Assembly: GCA_963576475.1 (NCBI GenBank)
Contig: OY754971.1
Location: forward strand, 466,501-530,500
Direction of reading: 5' to 3'
DNA: 64,000 bases
DNA from: Molanna angustata
Lineage: Eukaryota; Arthropoda; Insecta; Trichoptera; Molannidae
A program made the position numbers and the translations under genes. A model generated the notes under the pieces. The model made no database searches. It was not told where the DNA came from and saw only the letters and a list, made by a program, of their open reading frames with translations. This document shows positions 32,994-44,668 of this stretch, in pieces; position 1 is the first letter of the stretch, and each line of letters starts with the position of its first letter.

Positions 32994-35936
32994 ATGGATG
33001 ATACACTTCAAGTTATAATCGACGAAAATTCTAATATATCAGAATTTATATGCGAAACATCCAAAGAATGTGAGATTATCCTCTCTGATCTTAATCACGC
33101 ATTTTCTATTATAAATCTTAATATAAGAAGCATCCAGAAAAATTTTGACGAATTTTTAGTATATCTAAATTCAATAAAATATGAACCGGACTGTATAGTG
33201 TTAACAGAAGCGCATCTTACTGACTATTCAAATTTTCATATTCCGAACTATACGTGTTTTAAAACAACAAAATACATTAACAAAAGTAGTGGTATTGTTG
33301 CATTTATTAAATCAATACATACTAATGTCATAGCATCGGAAATACAACTATCATTAGCCAACTGCCTAGAAATAATAATTACTACAAACAATATTAAATA
33401 CCACATATATGCTATTTATCGAACACATCTTTCAAATGTGTACACTTTTATTAATGAAATTAAGAATAATATTCTTCTCCAAACAAAGAACAAAAAATGT
33501 ATAATTCTAGGTGATATTAACATAAATATACTAAAACACATAAACAAATCCGAAAAGGATGAATATCTTAATACTATGACATTCTACAATTTCAAGTCAT
33601 GCATCAATTCACCAACGAGAGAAATGGTGGGGCAAAATCCATCGTGCTTGGATCATATATGGACAAATAAAAGAGACATTGAAAACATAAAAACTATTGT
33701 ATGGAAAAATAATATAACAGACCACCATCTCTGCATATACTTGTATAGTCAAAGGAATGATAAATCTAATAGTGAAAGCGTTATGAATGTTAGAACGGCT
33801 AAAGTGAATTATGAGAAGTTGAAAATGTCTCTGAAAGATGAAACATGGTCATCAGTGTTTCAAGTTCATGACGTGAATAGTTGTGCACAAAATTTTGAAG
33901 AGACACTCCTAAGCCATTTAAAAAAGTCAACAGAAGTAATTCATAAATATAATATTAAATCAAAACACAAAAAAATTAAACCATGGATTACTTATGGACT
34001 AATAGTAAGTATACGAAAGAGAGAAAAAACTTTTAAACTTACCAAAAAATACCCGGACAATGAAAATATAAAGAGATATTATAAAAGATACAGAAATCTA
34101 CTTACTCATTTAATAAAGAAAACCAAAGACAAATATTATGAATTAAAACTCTTAAAAAACTGCCACGACAGTAAAAAGACATGGAATATAATAAATGAAA
34201 TAACTAATAAAACCAAAAAGAAAATAGACATTAAACAAATAAATGATGGAAATAATATCATACAGGTAAATGAAAATCCAAAGCAATGCGCAAAAATATT
34301 CAATGAATATTTTGTATCCGTTGGAGAAAACTTGGCCAAAAATATAAATAAAAACTACACAAACGACCAAATTAACAATGATATAAACAACCCTAACAAT
34401 TTATCTGAATTTAAAGAAACTAATGAGAATGAAGTATTAGAAATAATTAAAAGTCTTAAAGGTGGATCAGCGCCTGGACATGACGGAATAACTGCAGAAC
34501 TATTAAAGAACGTGAGCCAACACATTTGTAAACCATTAACATTTATCATTAATTTAAGTCTTGCACTAGGAACATTTCCGACAGTATATAAAAAAGGTAT
34601 AATCACACCAATTTACAAAAGCGGAAGTCAAGATATTGTTAGCAACTATAGGCCAATTACCCTTGTATCGAATATAGCAAAAATTTTTGAAAAAATTGTG
34701 AAAAAACAATTATTAAAATTTCTAAATGAAAAAAATATCATAAACAATCAACAATACGGATTCCGGGAAAATATGGGAACACAGGACGCCATTGCTGAAT
34801 TAACATCCGAAATAATCGACGCTCTAGACAATAGAAAAAAATGTATAGGTATTTTTGTAGACCTAAGAAAAGCATTTGACAGTGTATCTCATACTAAATT
34901 AATTAATAAAATAAATGACATTGGATTGCAAAAGACAGTTAAAACTTGGTTATATAGCTATCTCAATAACAGAGAACAATACACTAAAGTAAATAATCAT
35001 ATAAGTGAACCCCTAACAAGTAATTTCGGAATCCCACAAGGTACAGTTATAGGCCCAATACTATTTATAATCTACGTAAATGAAATATTTAATATTGATC
35101 TGAACGGAAAAATAATTTCATATGCCGACGACACTGTACTCATTTTTAAAGAAAATTCGTGGAAAAATGTAACATACTTAGCCAATAAAGGTATTAATAA
35201 ACTCAAAATATGGTTCGATGATAATTTACTTTCATTAAACTCAGAAAAAACAGTTTTCGTTCCCTTTTGTCTAAACATCAATGAAATAACGAATAATATC
35301 AACATAAATATAATACAAGAAAACGAAACTCAAAATAAAATAGCTAAAAAGGACGAAGTAAAATACCTTGGAATAACCATTGATAAAAATTTAAAATGGA
35401 AACACTTCATAGAGTTAACAAAAAATAGAATGAGAAAGTTAATTTACATATTTCTACAACTGCGTAATATACTGACAATCCAAAATTTAAAAATATTATA
35501 CTTTGCCTTTGTACAATCTATTCTACAATATGGAATCCTTGGATGGGGTGGAACGTATAAAACTAATTTAAAACCGATTGAAATCACTCAGAAACTGATC
35601 ATAAAAATAATCTTAAAGAAACCAATAGACTTTCCCTCCAATGAAGTATTCAAACAATTTCGTGTACTAAAGCTAAACAATTTATATAAAAAATATACTC
35701 TTTTAACAACATTTAAAAAATATTATAGTGAAATACATGAAAACAACAATAGAACCAGATCGAAAAATAATATTGCTATCCCTCGCGTCAATACATCTGC
35801 AGCCCAGCACCACTTTACATACCTGGGAATAAAACATTTTAATGACCTTCCAGATGAATTGAGGAAAATGAAGGAATATATACAATTTAAAAATTCTATT
35901 ATAAAACATATTAACAATTATAATTACATCCAGTGA
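32994..35936 (+). CDS. Jockey-group LINE ORF2 (endonuclease-reverse transcriptase)
   Basis: 980 residues from the ATG at 32994. The frame is open further back to 32961 but without ATG. N-terminal APE-type endonuclease: INLNIRSIQKN, CIVLTEAHL, IILGDININIL, TDHHLCIY. Reverse transcriptase from about residue 480: SLKGGSAPGHDGITAELL, GIITPIYKSG, NYRPITLVSN, FVDLRKAFDSV, FGIPQGTVIGPILF, YADD (codons 35121-35132), KYLGITIDKNLKW. A C-terminal LINE tail follows. No RNase H. It would copy the element's RNA at nicked chromosomal sites. No stop or frameshift was seen. The close spacing to ORF1 suggests reinitiation. Confidence 0.93.
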   Translation: MDDTLQVIIDENSNISEFICETSKECEIILSDLNHAFSIINLNIRSIQKNFDEFLVYLNSIKYEPDCIVLTEAHLTDYSNFHIPNYTCFKTTKYINKSSGIVAFIKSIHTNVIASEIQLSLANCLEIIITTNNIKYHIYAIYRTHLSNVYTFINEIKNNILLQTKNKKCIILGDININILKHINKSEKDEYLNTMTFYNFKSCINSPTREMVGQNPSCLDHIWTNKRDIENIKTIVWKNNITDHHLCIYLYSQRNDKSNSESVMNVRTAKVNYEKLKMSLKDETWSSVFQVHDVNSCAQNFEETLLSHLKKSTEVIHKYNIKSKHKKIKPWITYGLIVSIRKREKTFKLTKKYPDNENIKRYYKRYRNLLTHLIKKTKDKYYELKLLKNCHDSKKTWNIINEITNKTKKKIDIKQINDGNNIIQVNENPKQCAKIFNEYFVSVGENLAKNINKNYTNDQINNDINNPNNLSEFKETNENEVLEIIKSLKGGSAPGHDGITAELLKNVSQHICKPLTFIINLSLALGTFPTVYKKGIITPIYKSGSQDIVSNYRPITLVSNIAKIFEKIVKKQLLKFLNEKNIINNQQYGFRENMGTQDAIAELTSEIIDALDNRKKCIGIFVDLRKAFDSVSHTKLINKINDIGLQKTVKTWLYSYLNNREQYTKVNNHISEPLTSNFGIPQGTVIGPILFIIYVNEIFNIDLNGKIISYADDTVLIFKENSWKNVTYLANKGINKLKIWFDDNLLSLNSEKTVFVPFCLNINEITNNININIIQENETQNKIAKKDEVKYLGITIDKNLKWKHFIELTKNRMRKLIYIFLQLRNILTIQNLKILYFAFVQSILQYGILGWGGTYKTNLKPIEITQKLIIKIILKKPIDFPSNEVFKQFRVLKLNNLYKKYTLLTTFKKYYSEIHENNNRTRSKNNIAIPRVNTSAAQHHFTYLGIKHFNDLPDELRKMKEYIQFKNSIIKHINNYNYIQ

Positions 35937-36629
35937 TGGATTTTTGTTTTGTTGTTTTTTTTTTTTTTTTTTTTTTTATTTTATTTTCATTTTTTATATT
36001 TCCAAATTACGCCAAATTGTGAGTGTAAATTTTTTTTTTGGTGTTAAGTTGTGTGTACTTTTTTTTTTTGATGATATGTTATGTGTATATATAATTTTTT
36101 GATGTTGTCTGTTATTATATAAGAAATATTGATTTTGTTTTTGATGAGTAATTTATTTGAATTTGTTCTTGATGTAATTAATGTATTTTTATTGTATTCC
36201 AGTTTTTGCGGTTAGTGGTTTTTGTTTCGTGACGGTGGACGGTGAACGGTGAATGCCTGCTAGTGGGGCCCTGCGAACGGCAAATGCAGTTCGCGGTTCT
36301 CAGTATGCGCTTGCGTATACTAGAGTATGCTCCATTGGTGAGGGTTCATCCGTAAACTGTTCACCAGTTCGCGTAATATTAATTTAAATATATGCGTGTT
36401 ATTTTTAGTAATATTATATGTTATTGAAATAAATGAACCGCACAAATGACTGTGCTCCTCCCTCGAACACGAGATTTGATCTCAACTGAGGGATGAATAG
36501 ATATTAAATAATTTAATTTTAAGATACTGTTTATAATTCTTTTTATCATTAATGTATAATTTTAAAAAAAAAAAACTAAATAAAAATAAATAAAAAAAAT
36601 AAAAAAAAAATAATATGTTAATAAGTATT

Positions 36630-37140
36630 AATTTTAGTATCGTCCTGAGTACGATTACCAGCAAAAGAAAATTTTATATAAATTTATTTTTTTCACGAAA
36701 ATATTGCTTCAATGGGCTGGAAACACTGGTTAGTTGGATGAAATTGCCATATGGCAACAACGTCGCCACTTGCGCATGGTGCAAGGAAGTATTTATTGTG
36801 TTAAGTGCTAATTTTAACATAGGTACATATTGAAGGAGTTCTCTGCTCTGTCTAAATAATAATTAATTGTAGTTGTACCTACATATGTATGTACCTAGTT
36901 GATGCACCTGTTAAGTAGATATTATTATGGTAATTGGAAGAAATGCATCGCATTTATTTACCTGTTATAAGAAGTAATTAATATATAGGTTACATTATCT
37001 ATAATAACTTCATTATCTGTCTTTCTATGTACAGTAACTTGTGTACCTATCTATCTATTGTCTTTATATACATACCTACTTATATATTATTATTTTACTA
37101 CTTCGTAATTTAATCATTTTTCTTAATATAATTTATTTTT
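36630..37140. other. Repeat-derived, no gene
   Basis: Contains GAGTACGATTACCAGC and GGGCTGGAAACACTGG, shared with about 20535-20600 (GAGTTCGATTACCAGC, GGGCTGGAGACA), and CACTTGCGCATGGTGCAAGG, shared with about 61550. These are pieces of unclassified dispersed repeats. Confidence 0.45.
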
Positions 37141-37144
37141 GTCA

Positions 37145-37605
37145 CAATATTAATTATGATAAAGACATTGAAAGAAGAGTTCTGGCAGGTAATAGAATAA
37201 ACGGAATTCTCAGACCAGTAATGACCGATCCAAGCATCTCAAAGGAAGCCAAAATTGCCGTACATATCGCAATTGTAGAGCCCACTTTGATGTATGCCAG
37301 TGAAACATGGACGTGGCAAAAGACGCACGAAAGTAGAATAAATGCTGTGGAAATGACATCACTAAGAAGAGTATGTAATAGAACGATATACTATGATAGA
37401 ATAAAAATGAGGACATAAGGAGGGAATGCAAGATGAAGAAGAGTATTATATGTAAAATGAAAGTGAATTCCTTGAGGTGGTTTGGACATATTGAAAAAAT
37501 GAACGTCTGACCAAAAAAATATACATGGGTGTAAGAGATGGAATGAATAGCAGGGGCCGCCCCAGAAAGGGATGGCATGACTCAAAAAGTATATTCTGTT
37601 AATCA
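37145..37605 (+). pseudogene. RTE-like LINE C-terminal fragment
   Basis: DIERRVLAGNRINGILRPVM, then IVEPTLMYASETWTWQ, ESRINAVEMTSLRRVC; after frameshifts KVNSLRWFGHIEKMN and SRGRPRKGWHDS. Same LINE family as 43210-45868, but retaining the post-RT block that copy has lost. 5' truncated and frameshifted. Confidence 0.75.
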
Positions 37606-38310
37606 AATTAATTTAGCTAGAAAAATACAATTCACTTTAAACGTCATCGATAATACACCAATTCTGAAAGTTTCAGATCTCTAACTGGTCGGGAAATCAA
37701 TTACAAAATTCCAGTACAGACAGACAAGCAGCGTTGCTAATTTGTGGGGGATTTGGGATTTTGTGGATATTGGCTTTTTGTGGGGAAAATGTGGGGATTC
37801 TAGCATTTTACTATTCATCGATAGCTAATACATCGATAAGTTGATGGTTAGTGACAAAAACGTCTGTTATTTTGAAAAAAGAAGACAATGTACACTTTTA
37901 AGCTATTACAGATTTTTATAATGAATTAACGTCGAACATTGTTAAGAGGACATAATGTCTATTGTGAATCCTTAAAAAGCTCAACAAATCAAAGTTGAAT
38001 CACTGATGCCTGTGTTGAAAGGTTTAAAAACTTTGAGAATACGATAAATTAATGACGAATAGTGAGTTCACGCTAAGCTAGATTTTACTCGACATGGCCT
38101 TTATAGATATGATGATGCGGAGAGCTACTGGGGTAAAGTTTTCAAGTGTAAATATTAATGTTTTATTTATGAAACCATTATAATTATGTGGGGAATTTGT
38201 GGGGAATCGGGACTTTGTACTTCCCCTATTTGGGGAATTTGATCTAGATTTTAGGGAATTTGGAAAATTGTCATTGGCAACGCTGCAGACAAGTGAAGTT
38301 GATCGGGATG

Positions 38311-38492
38311 GGTGATGGCAGAGCGGTTAGCGCACTTGGTTAGTAATCCAGTGGTTTTGAATTCGATTCTGCCACGACCGATTTCGTTCACCTATAGTAC
38401 AAGCATTTATGCTTAATTTAGGGAAAGTATGAGGATATTGGATATACATTTAGGTACTTGTTACAATAATATATTAATTATTAAAAAAAATC
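38311..38492 (+). mobile_element. SINE-A copy (tRNA-derived)
   Basis: GATGGCAGAGCGGTTAGCGC (A-box-like), TAGTAATCCAGTGG and TTCGATTCTGCC (B-box-like) form a tRNA-Ser-like head. The family tail CACCTATAGTACAAGCATTT, GGGAAAGTATGAGG and TACTTGTTAC follows. Ends in an A-rich run. Confidence 0.8.
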
Positions 38493-38934
38493 CATTACCT
38501 GAGACTTTATTGTCACTTATTGAATGTTTTGCCAAACGGAACCATTTGTACCTATTCTAAATACATTTCTTATGGCAAATGAAAACTCGAGGATGGACTT
38601 TTCTGACACAAATTTGTGGGTAATATGATTTATTATTATAAATTAAATAGCTCTTGTAACCGCACGTGGCGGAACATTGGCCAGAATCAAGTTTTTTTTA
38701 TAAAATCGTGCATTTGTTAATTCTGGATGGTCGCCTAAGAGATTGATATTGAAGCAAATCCATTTCTTGTTGAAGATATGTAGGTACATACTTGTTAGAA
38801 ATATTGAATAGGAAAGACCTATAATCTATGTGGCTTCTTATAATAGCATTGTATAAAAGTTTAAAATAGAGAGGGTTCCCACCCCACCATACTCCTGTTA
38901 ACAAGATTAACGCAATTGAATCCTGTCCGTCCAT

Positions 38935-39030
38935 TAAGGGAAAGGCAGGGAAAACCGAACGCCATATTTATATATCTTGACAAACATTAATCGCCTCGCC
39001 AACATTAATGAATTTCCTTCTTCGTCCTTT
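38935..39030 (-). mobile_element. RTE-like LINE 3' fragment
   Basis: The reverse complement has TTGGCGAGGCGATTAATG and GGCGTTCGGTTTTCCC, matching 45760-45840 of the larger LINE copy. Confidence 0.55.
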
Positions 39031-39429
39031 AAGTGGTCCTCATTCTTTATTTCCAAGTAGCCTAAAACTAATTAGGCGCTAAAAATCCATTGGAAGGTAA
39101 AAATGAGGGAAACTCCTGCTTGTATGCAATATTTGTAGTTTAATTTTCTTTTATATTTGTATTGTGAAAAAGTTCGGTAAATCCAGATAATGTAGGTATG
39201 ATCAAATAAGCAACCAATAATATTTCTCCTGCTCCGTATTACATATTTACACCTGCTCCGTATTATCTACTTCCGCATTACATAATATTATTCCCTTCAC
39301 AAATATAACGCCCTATCAACCCACATAAGGCATCGTACACACATACTATACAGTTTGCTACATATCAGGCGTCCTTCTTTTAAAGTGAAATTATGAAAAA
39401 GATTTTGCGATAATTTTTTTTAGAAAATC

Positions 39430-39580
39430 ATCAAACATTCCCTAAATTGAGCATGAATGCTTGTGCTACAGATGAACGAGATCGGTCGAAACAGCTTAGG
39501 GTAGTGTTTAAACTCGCCATCACTGGATTACTAAGCCAATATGATGCCTGTTAACGACTAAGGACCCATCTAACATAATT
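39430..39580 (-). mobile_element. SINE-A copy, degenerate (minus)
   Basis: TTCCCTAAATTGAGCATGAA, TGCTTGTGCTACAG and GAGATCGGTCG are the inverted SINE tail. ATCACTGGATTACTAAGCC is the inverted anticodon-arm region. Confidence 0.55.
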
Positions 39581-39665
39581 GATTATTTTTATGACAGATT
39601 TTTAATATCTCAATAGAAACAAAATTGGAATATTAAAGGAGAACCGGAAATCAAAGCAATTGTAA

Positions 39666-40098
39666 ATCATCAAAAAATATTGAACCCTCAAAAAATAGGT
39701 ACGTATTCGAAATAAAAAAACAGTTTGTTTTTAGAACTTTATTCCATAGGTTATTCAATATTTGAATTTGTTAAATTCGTTCCATGTACCTAACATTAGT
39801 TTTTTTAAAAATCATCAAAAAATATTGAACCCCCAAAAAATAGGTACGTATTCGAAATAAAAAAACAGTTTGTTTTTAGAACTTTATTCCATAGGTTATT
39901 CAATATTTGAATTTGTTAAATTCGTTCCATGTACCTAACATTAGTTTTTTTAAAAATCATCAAAAAATATTGAACCCTCAAAAATAGGTACGTATTCGAA
40001 ATAAAAAAAACAGTTTGTTTTTAGAACTTTATTCCATAGGTTATTCAATATTTGAATTTGTTAAATTCGTTCCATGTACCTAGCATTAGTTTATTTTT
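39666..40098. repeat. Tandem repeat, 3 x 145 bp
   Basis: ATCATCAAAAAATATTGAAC restarts at 39666, 39811 and 39956, exactly 145 bp apart. Only a few single-base differences separate the copies. No ORF. The high identity implies recent amplification. Confidence 0.95.
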
Positions 40099-40109
40099 TT
40101 TATTGTAAA

Positions 40110-40600
40110 CTCGAGAAACCCGGATATCTACGTATTGCTTGTGTATAATTAAAAATGGTATAAATATAAACAGTTAATCACATAAATTTGTTTTACACAT
40201 ATACATACACATTATATGTTTTTCTTAAAAAAAAAAACAACTCGAAACAAAGTTATTGAGATTTGTGAAAATATTAAATAAAATTCAAATGTTAACCCCT
40301 CACTGGAACCGAAATTCAATATCTGAGTATAAAAGTTTTGTAAACCTAAAATTTTTATGCCATCTGAAATTTGCTTTCGGATATGTGCTTCAAGCCGATG
40401 AAACGTTATAAGGGAAAATGTTCTAATCCGATCTCTGAGTTCATCCATATGTGTTAATAGAATTTATGCTGCGAAGCCTCTATATTGGTATTTTTTGCAT
40501 ATAAAGTCTACTGTGCCATACAAAGTGCTCATTCTTTCATAGTACCCGACTACGTCTTGGCTTAAAACTGTCGATATTTTAAGGGATATAATTACTCTCA
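40110..40600 (-). mobile_element. TIR element copy 5, partial
   Basis: Contains TGCTGCGAAGCCTCTA, GAGTATAAAAGTTTTGTA, AACCCCTCACTGG and the ACGTCTTGGCTTAAAACTG-to-GTCGATATTTTAAG left-end region in inverted orientation. The right end is lacking. Confidence 0.5.
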
Positions 40601-40929
40601 GTTGGATAGTTAATCTTCATGATCGCATGTGTTAAAACATCCTTTGTGGCCGCTCAGCATCGAAAACATATTATAAAATGAATGTATTGTTACAATGATG
40701 GAAGTTGGTATGCAGATGTAGTTTAAGATAGACAGTGAGTGTGTGTTAATTATATGGTAATATTGTTATTGATAATCAGTGCAAGATGTGTGTGTATTGG
40801 ATATTGATGGAGCCATCGTCCATACCACAAACAATTCCTCGGCACACACAACAGAAACAGCTCTAGGTTGGGGGTAACGGAACATTGCTTCAGATATATT
40901 ATCTGAAGGACACACACAAAGAAATTATT

Positions 40930-41360
40930 ACACTATGTATCTATACAATAATATATCTTCAGCATTATCTCTCCTACTCCTCTCCTCCCGTTCCTCTGCG
41001 ATTCACAATTACTGGGGTCTAAGGAATCTTTTGATGTCGTCCATCCGTCTGTTAGGTGACCGCCCCTCCCGTGTGGTTCTCTTATCGCCTCTTCAGACTC
41101 TACCCCATCAGTCTTTTCAAATTGTCTTTCATTCTCGCTATGTACCCTGCCTATCTCCACTTTTGCATTGCTATTCTCTCAACCACATAAGATAATTTCG
41201 TCTGACTGCGTATCCAGTCATTGCTCTTCTTGTATTCTAGTTTATTGACCAACATCATCCTTTCGATTTGTCTTTGTGTAATTCGCAGTTTGTTGGCAGA
41301 CAGCTTGGTTAAGGTCATAATTCCCATGCCATAAGTGAATACCTACTGTTCTAGAAAACC
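40930..41360 (-). pseudogene. RTE-like LINE C-terminal remnant
   Basis: Minus-strand broken frames read MGIMTLTKLSANKLRITQRQ, ERIAMQKWR, AGYIARMKDN, matching TLT..SA.KL...QR and W.GH.ARM of the family. Several in-frame stops. Confidence 0.6.
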
Positions 41361-41692
41361 CTTGACTTCAGGGAATTCGACATGGGGCTGCGAACAGTAT
41401 TAAATAAAATATAGTAACAAAATATCAAAAAATATCACGACATCTTTTTTTATAAGTTGGATTGGTTACATATAAGTAGGTTGACATAAATTGCCTAAAT
41501 TGCAATAAGTCCGCCAGTGTGTATAATATTTGTTTATGTTTTGTACAAAAAGATAAATAAATAAATAAACATATTTCGGAAAAGAGAGGGCGGGACGATT
41601 TACTAAACTATCAATGAGACGAATAAAAACCTAATATAGATACATATATGCGCATCTTTCAAGAAGTTTTTTGATAACTCTATACAATTTTT

Positions 41693-41835
41693 CGGCCTTC
41701 GTTGCTCAGTTGGTTATATATCTGACACCTGAGCCAAAATTCCTGGATTTGTTTCCCGGTAGAGACACAGTTTTAATTGTGTTTTCAGTCTCGATCTGTG
41801 AAACGACAAATATCACTAATCTAAGAATATGGTAA
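41693..41835 (+). mobile_element. SINE-B copy
   Basis: TCGGCCTTCGTTGCTCAGTT, TATCTGACACCTGAGCC and TAGAGACACAGTTTTAATTG match the SINE at 58759-59000. Its tRNA-like boxes are diverged. Confidence 0.65.
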
Positions 41836-41921
41836 CTTTGTCATTATATTATTATGCTTGTTAAATAATATTTTACATAGTACCTACATGTACGTGATAG
41901 TTGCCCGTAAATTCATTCAAT

Positions 41922-41955
41922 CATTCATTCACGCCATCACGGCGTTTCATTAAAA
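41922..41955 (-). mobile_element. RTE-like LINE 3' tip
   Basis: The reverse complement AACGCCGTGATGGCGTGAAT plus GAATGATTGAATGAAT is the family's 3' motif with its GAAT run. Confidence 0.5.
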
Positions 41956-43205
41956 AAAAAAATCTTTTTTACATTGATCGACTAAAGTATTTTTTTTTGT
42001 TTGCTATAATCAATTCCGGCTTCATTGTTCCTAGTCTCGACTCTGGCACACCGTACCTACTGTAAAATGTAACAACGTAGTACCAATATATTATGTACAT
42101 ACAGGACCAGGTCAGTGGACATTATAGATACCATATTGATGAACAGAATATTTAAATATCTAACTCTGTCTTATCCGGTTACATACATACATACATACAT
42201 ATCATGCATGTGATCTTTTATCTCTGGAAATCACTAATTATAAAGATACAACTCCAAATAATTAAATAAAACGAATATTATTTTATTAACATATTGCAAT
42301 TACATACTAGCAATTGAGAGTGTGTGTGTTACAGTAAGTTTGTAATATCGATGGTACAATGATCACCTTACACCCGTGGCATAAGTACATATGTAGGTAT
42401 AAACCTAGTATCCTTTAATTAAATTGTACAGCAGTTTTTCATTGAAATAAACGTGTGAGATAATTATGTTTGATTTGGTGTTATCATCCAACTGTCGTTT
42501 TGTTCAAGAGAATTTATTTCTCTTAGCATATCGAAAATTTATCAAGCCAAGATACGCGAGATTTGTATGGAGGATCTATATTTTTAACGGTTTTTTTAAC
42601 TACCCCCTTATCATTATATTATAACTTTTGAACCGCTCAATGCACAGATCCTAAAATTTCAGAATATATAGAAAATTACGGACCTACAAAACTTTTATAC
42701 TCAGAATTTAGAATTTTTGTTTCAGTCAGGGGTTATCAAATTTTGAATTTTTATTTTATTTTTCCATATATCTCAAAAACCATATAAGCTAGAACCATGA
42801 AAATTGGTATAAATATTGACAAATATAAAATCTCAAATAATTTTTTTTTTAAAAAGTCTCAGACTCAAAGGATTTCTCAGACATTTTTTAATGAGAATTT
42901 TTTTTTATGATAAATTTGTGTTTAACTTCCTTTATTTCAAAAAATATCGAAAAAAGCCGAAACCTCTCAAAATTTTTTTGACAATTTTTATAAAACTTGA
43001 CGAAATCGTTTTCACAATATTTCACTCAATAGTTTGATACCTACTTAATATACAAACATACATTATGCTGTTTACATATTCTGGATAGGAAAAACAGACT
43101 GACCTCCATACCATCCTATCTTGACATACATAAGTAGGTACCTGTATGTTTTATATAAAAAAATCAAAATATTTTATAATATTTATTAATTTGTGTATAA
43201 ATATT

Positions 43206-43702
43206 TATAGAAAGGCGACGCATGGTGGAATGAGAAAGTTAAGTTAGCTGTGGGTGAAAAGAAAAAAGCATGGATGGAATTAATAGCTGCGAGAGGATCG
43301 GATAGTGAAGAGAGAGCAAAAGAGAAGTATAAAGTGTGCAAGAAACTAGTAAAAGACACCGTAAAAAGAGAAAAAGATCGTGTGAAAGAGAAAGAAAGCC
43401 TGAAAATAGCCAACGACTTTCCTGGAAACATGAAAATGTTCTGGAAAGGCGTAGCGAAAAGGAAAAATGGAACTGCGAAAGCATTGCGAGGAATTAATGA
43501 TAAAGACGGAAAAATAATTATGGATGAAGAGGGCGTGAAAGAACGATGGAAAGAATATTTCATGGAGCTATACGATAGCGGTATAAGCGGGGGCGTGACT
43601 CAGAGAGCATGGCAAGTAAGTGAAGACGAAAAAGATGAAATTACGCGAGAGGAGGTGCTTGAAGCAGTAAAACACGCGAAAGCGGGAAAAGCTGCCGGAT
43701 AT
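43206..43702 (+). pseudogene. LINE ORF2 segment upstream of RT
   Basis: The open frame KKAWMELIAARGSDSEERAK, then FPGNMKMFWKGVAKRKNG, WKEYFMELYDSG and HAKAGKAAG is the linker between endonuclease and reverse transcriptase. It is cut by the insertion whose TTTATTTATTTATTT tail starts at about 43702. Confidence 0.75.
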
Positions 43703-44668
43703 TTATTTATTTATTTATTTAAAAGGACAACATACAGCATATAATAAATTATAAAACATAAAGATAATTTGATTAAGAATAAAGCCAATTACAGGTTGTC
43801 GCTGAAGTTATTGTAGTATATTAAGATATATTAGGAATGGTTACATATTATGGTGAGATATTGTGTGAATGATGTGTGAAATTGCATATATAAATGTGTC
43901 AATAAAATTTAGTGTTAAATTTGATAATGACGATGAAATTTTAAGTTTGATATATTTGTTTAAATGTGGGGGCGCTAAGTAAGAATATGTCAATCTCTTG
44001 GAAATGCCTATTATATGTATTACAGATTCTGTACATTGTTGCATGTTGAGCATAGTTGGTGTGTTGAGTGGTAAGACGGAAAAGAGGAGTGTGTCTAGTT
44101 CTACGGGTAGGGAGGGATGTTGAAAGATATATAGTTTAAGAGAGCAGGAGAATCAATTTTATTATTAATAATATTGTGGAGAAGCATCATATCAGATAGA
44201 GTACGTCTGTTTTCGAGTGAATCAATGCCATGGTAAATCCTTGCCTCACGATACGATGGGAAATCAAGAAATGCTTTTCGATTTAGGTGTTTAACAAATA
44301 TATTTTGTATCCTTTCGATACGGTTTAAGTGTGTTGCATAATGGGGAGACCAGACAGGAGATACGTATTCCAGGATAGGGCGAACCAGGGAAAAATAAAG
44401 AAGTTTGAGCGTTTTCAAGTTTGTGAATGGTTTGCTGGTTCTGAATAAAAATCCAAGCATTCTGTAAGCCTCATCTATAATGCAGTCGATGTGTAAGTTA
44501 AACCTAAGTTTGGTGTCCATAATAACACCAAGGTCTCTAACATTATCACTAGAAGCAATAGGTTTACCATTGAGAGTATATTGAAAGGCTATGTGAGATA
44601 GTTTGCGAAAGAAACTAATTTTATGGCATTTTGTGACGTTAATTATTTATATGATATTAGTTAATATG
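43703..44668 (-). mobile_element. CR1/Jockey-like LINE, 5'-truncated, nested
   Basis: Read on the minus strand: RT C-terminal coding from about 44640 to 44101, a 3' UTR, then an AAATAAATAAATAAAT tail at 43717-43703. The insertion splits the GYD codons of the host LINE's RT. A clean target duplication was not identified. Confidence 0.8.
44101..44640 (-). pseudogene. CR1/Jockey-like RT C-terminal fragment
   Basis: KCHKISFFRKLSHIAFQYTL, NVRDLGVIMDTKLRFNLHID, then KLLYFSLVRPILEYVSPVWS, RIERIQNIFVKHLNRKAF and RRTLSDMMLLHNIINNKID. These are the RT-thumb and tail motifs of Jockey/CR1-group LINEs. The frame is open but its N-terminus is missing. Confidence 0.8.

Larger units (their letters stand above)
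31834..36619 (+). mobile_element. Full-length Jockey-group LINE retrotransposon
   Basis: About 4.8 kb with a short 5' leader, two intact ORFs, a 3' UTR and an A-rich tail (36565-36612). AATAAGTATT occurs at 31824-31833 and again at 36620-36629, a candidate 10-bp target duplication. Its offset of about 10 bp from the A-run leaves some doubt. The 3' UTR holds a T-run (about 35945-35978) and a hairpin at AGTATGCGCTTGCGTATACT. Coding capacity looks complete, so it may be competent. Confidence 0.85.

Noticed and set aside
43186..43563. Minus-strand Phe/Ser-rich frame of 125 codons
   Set aside because: Antisense of the lysine-rich LINE segment upstream of the RT.
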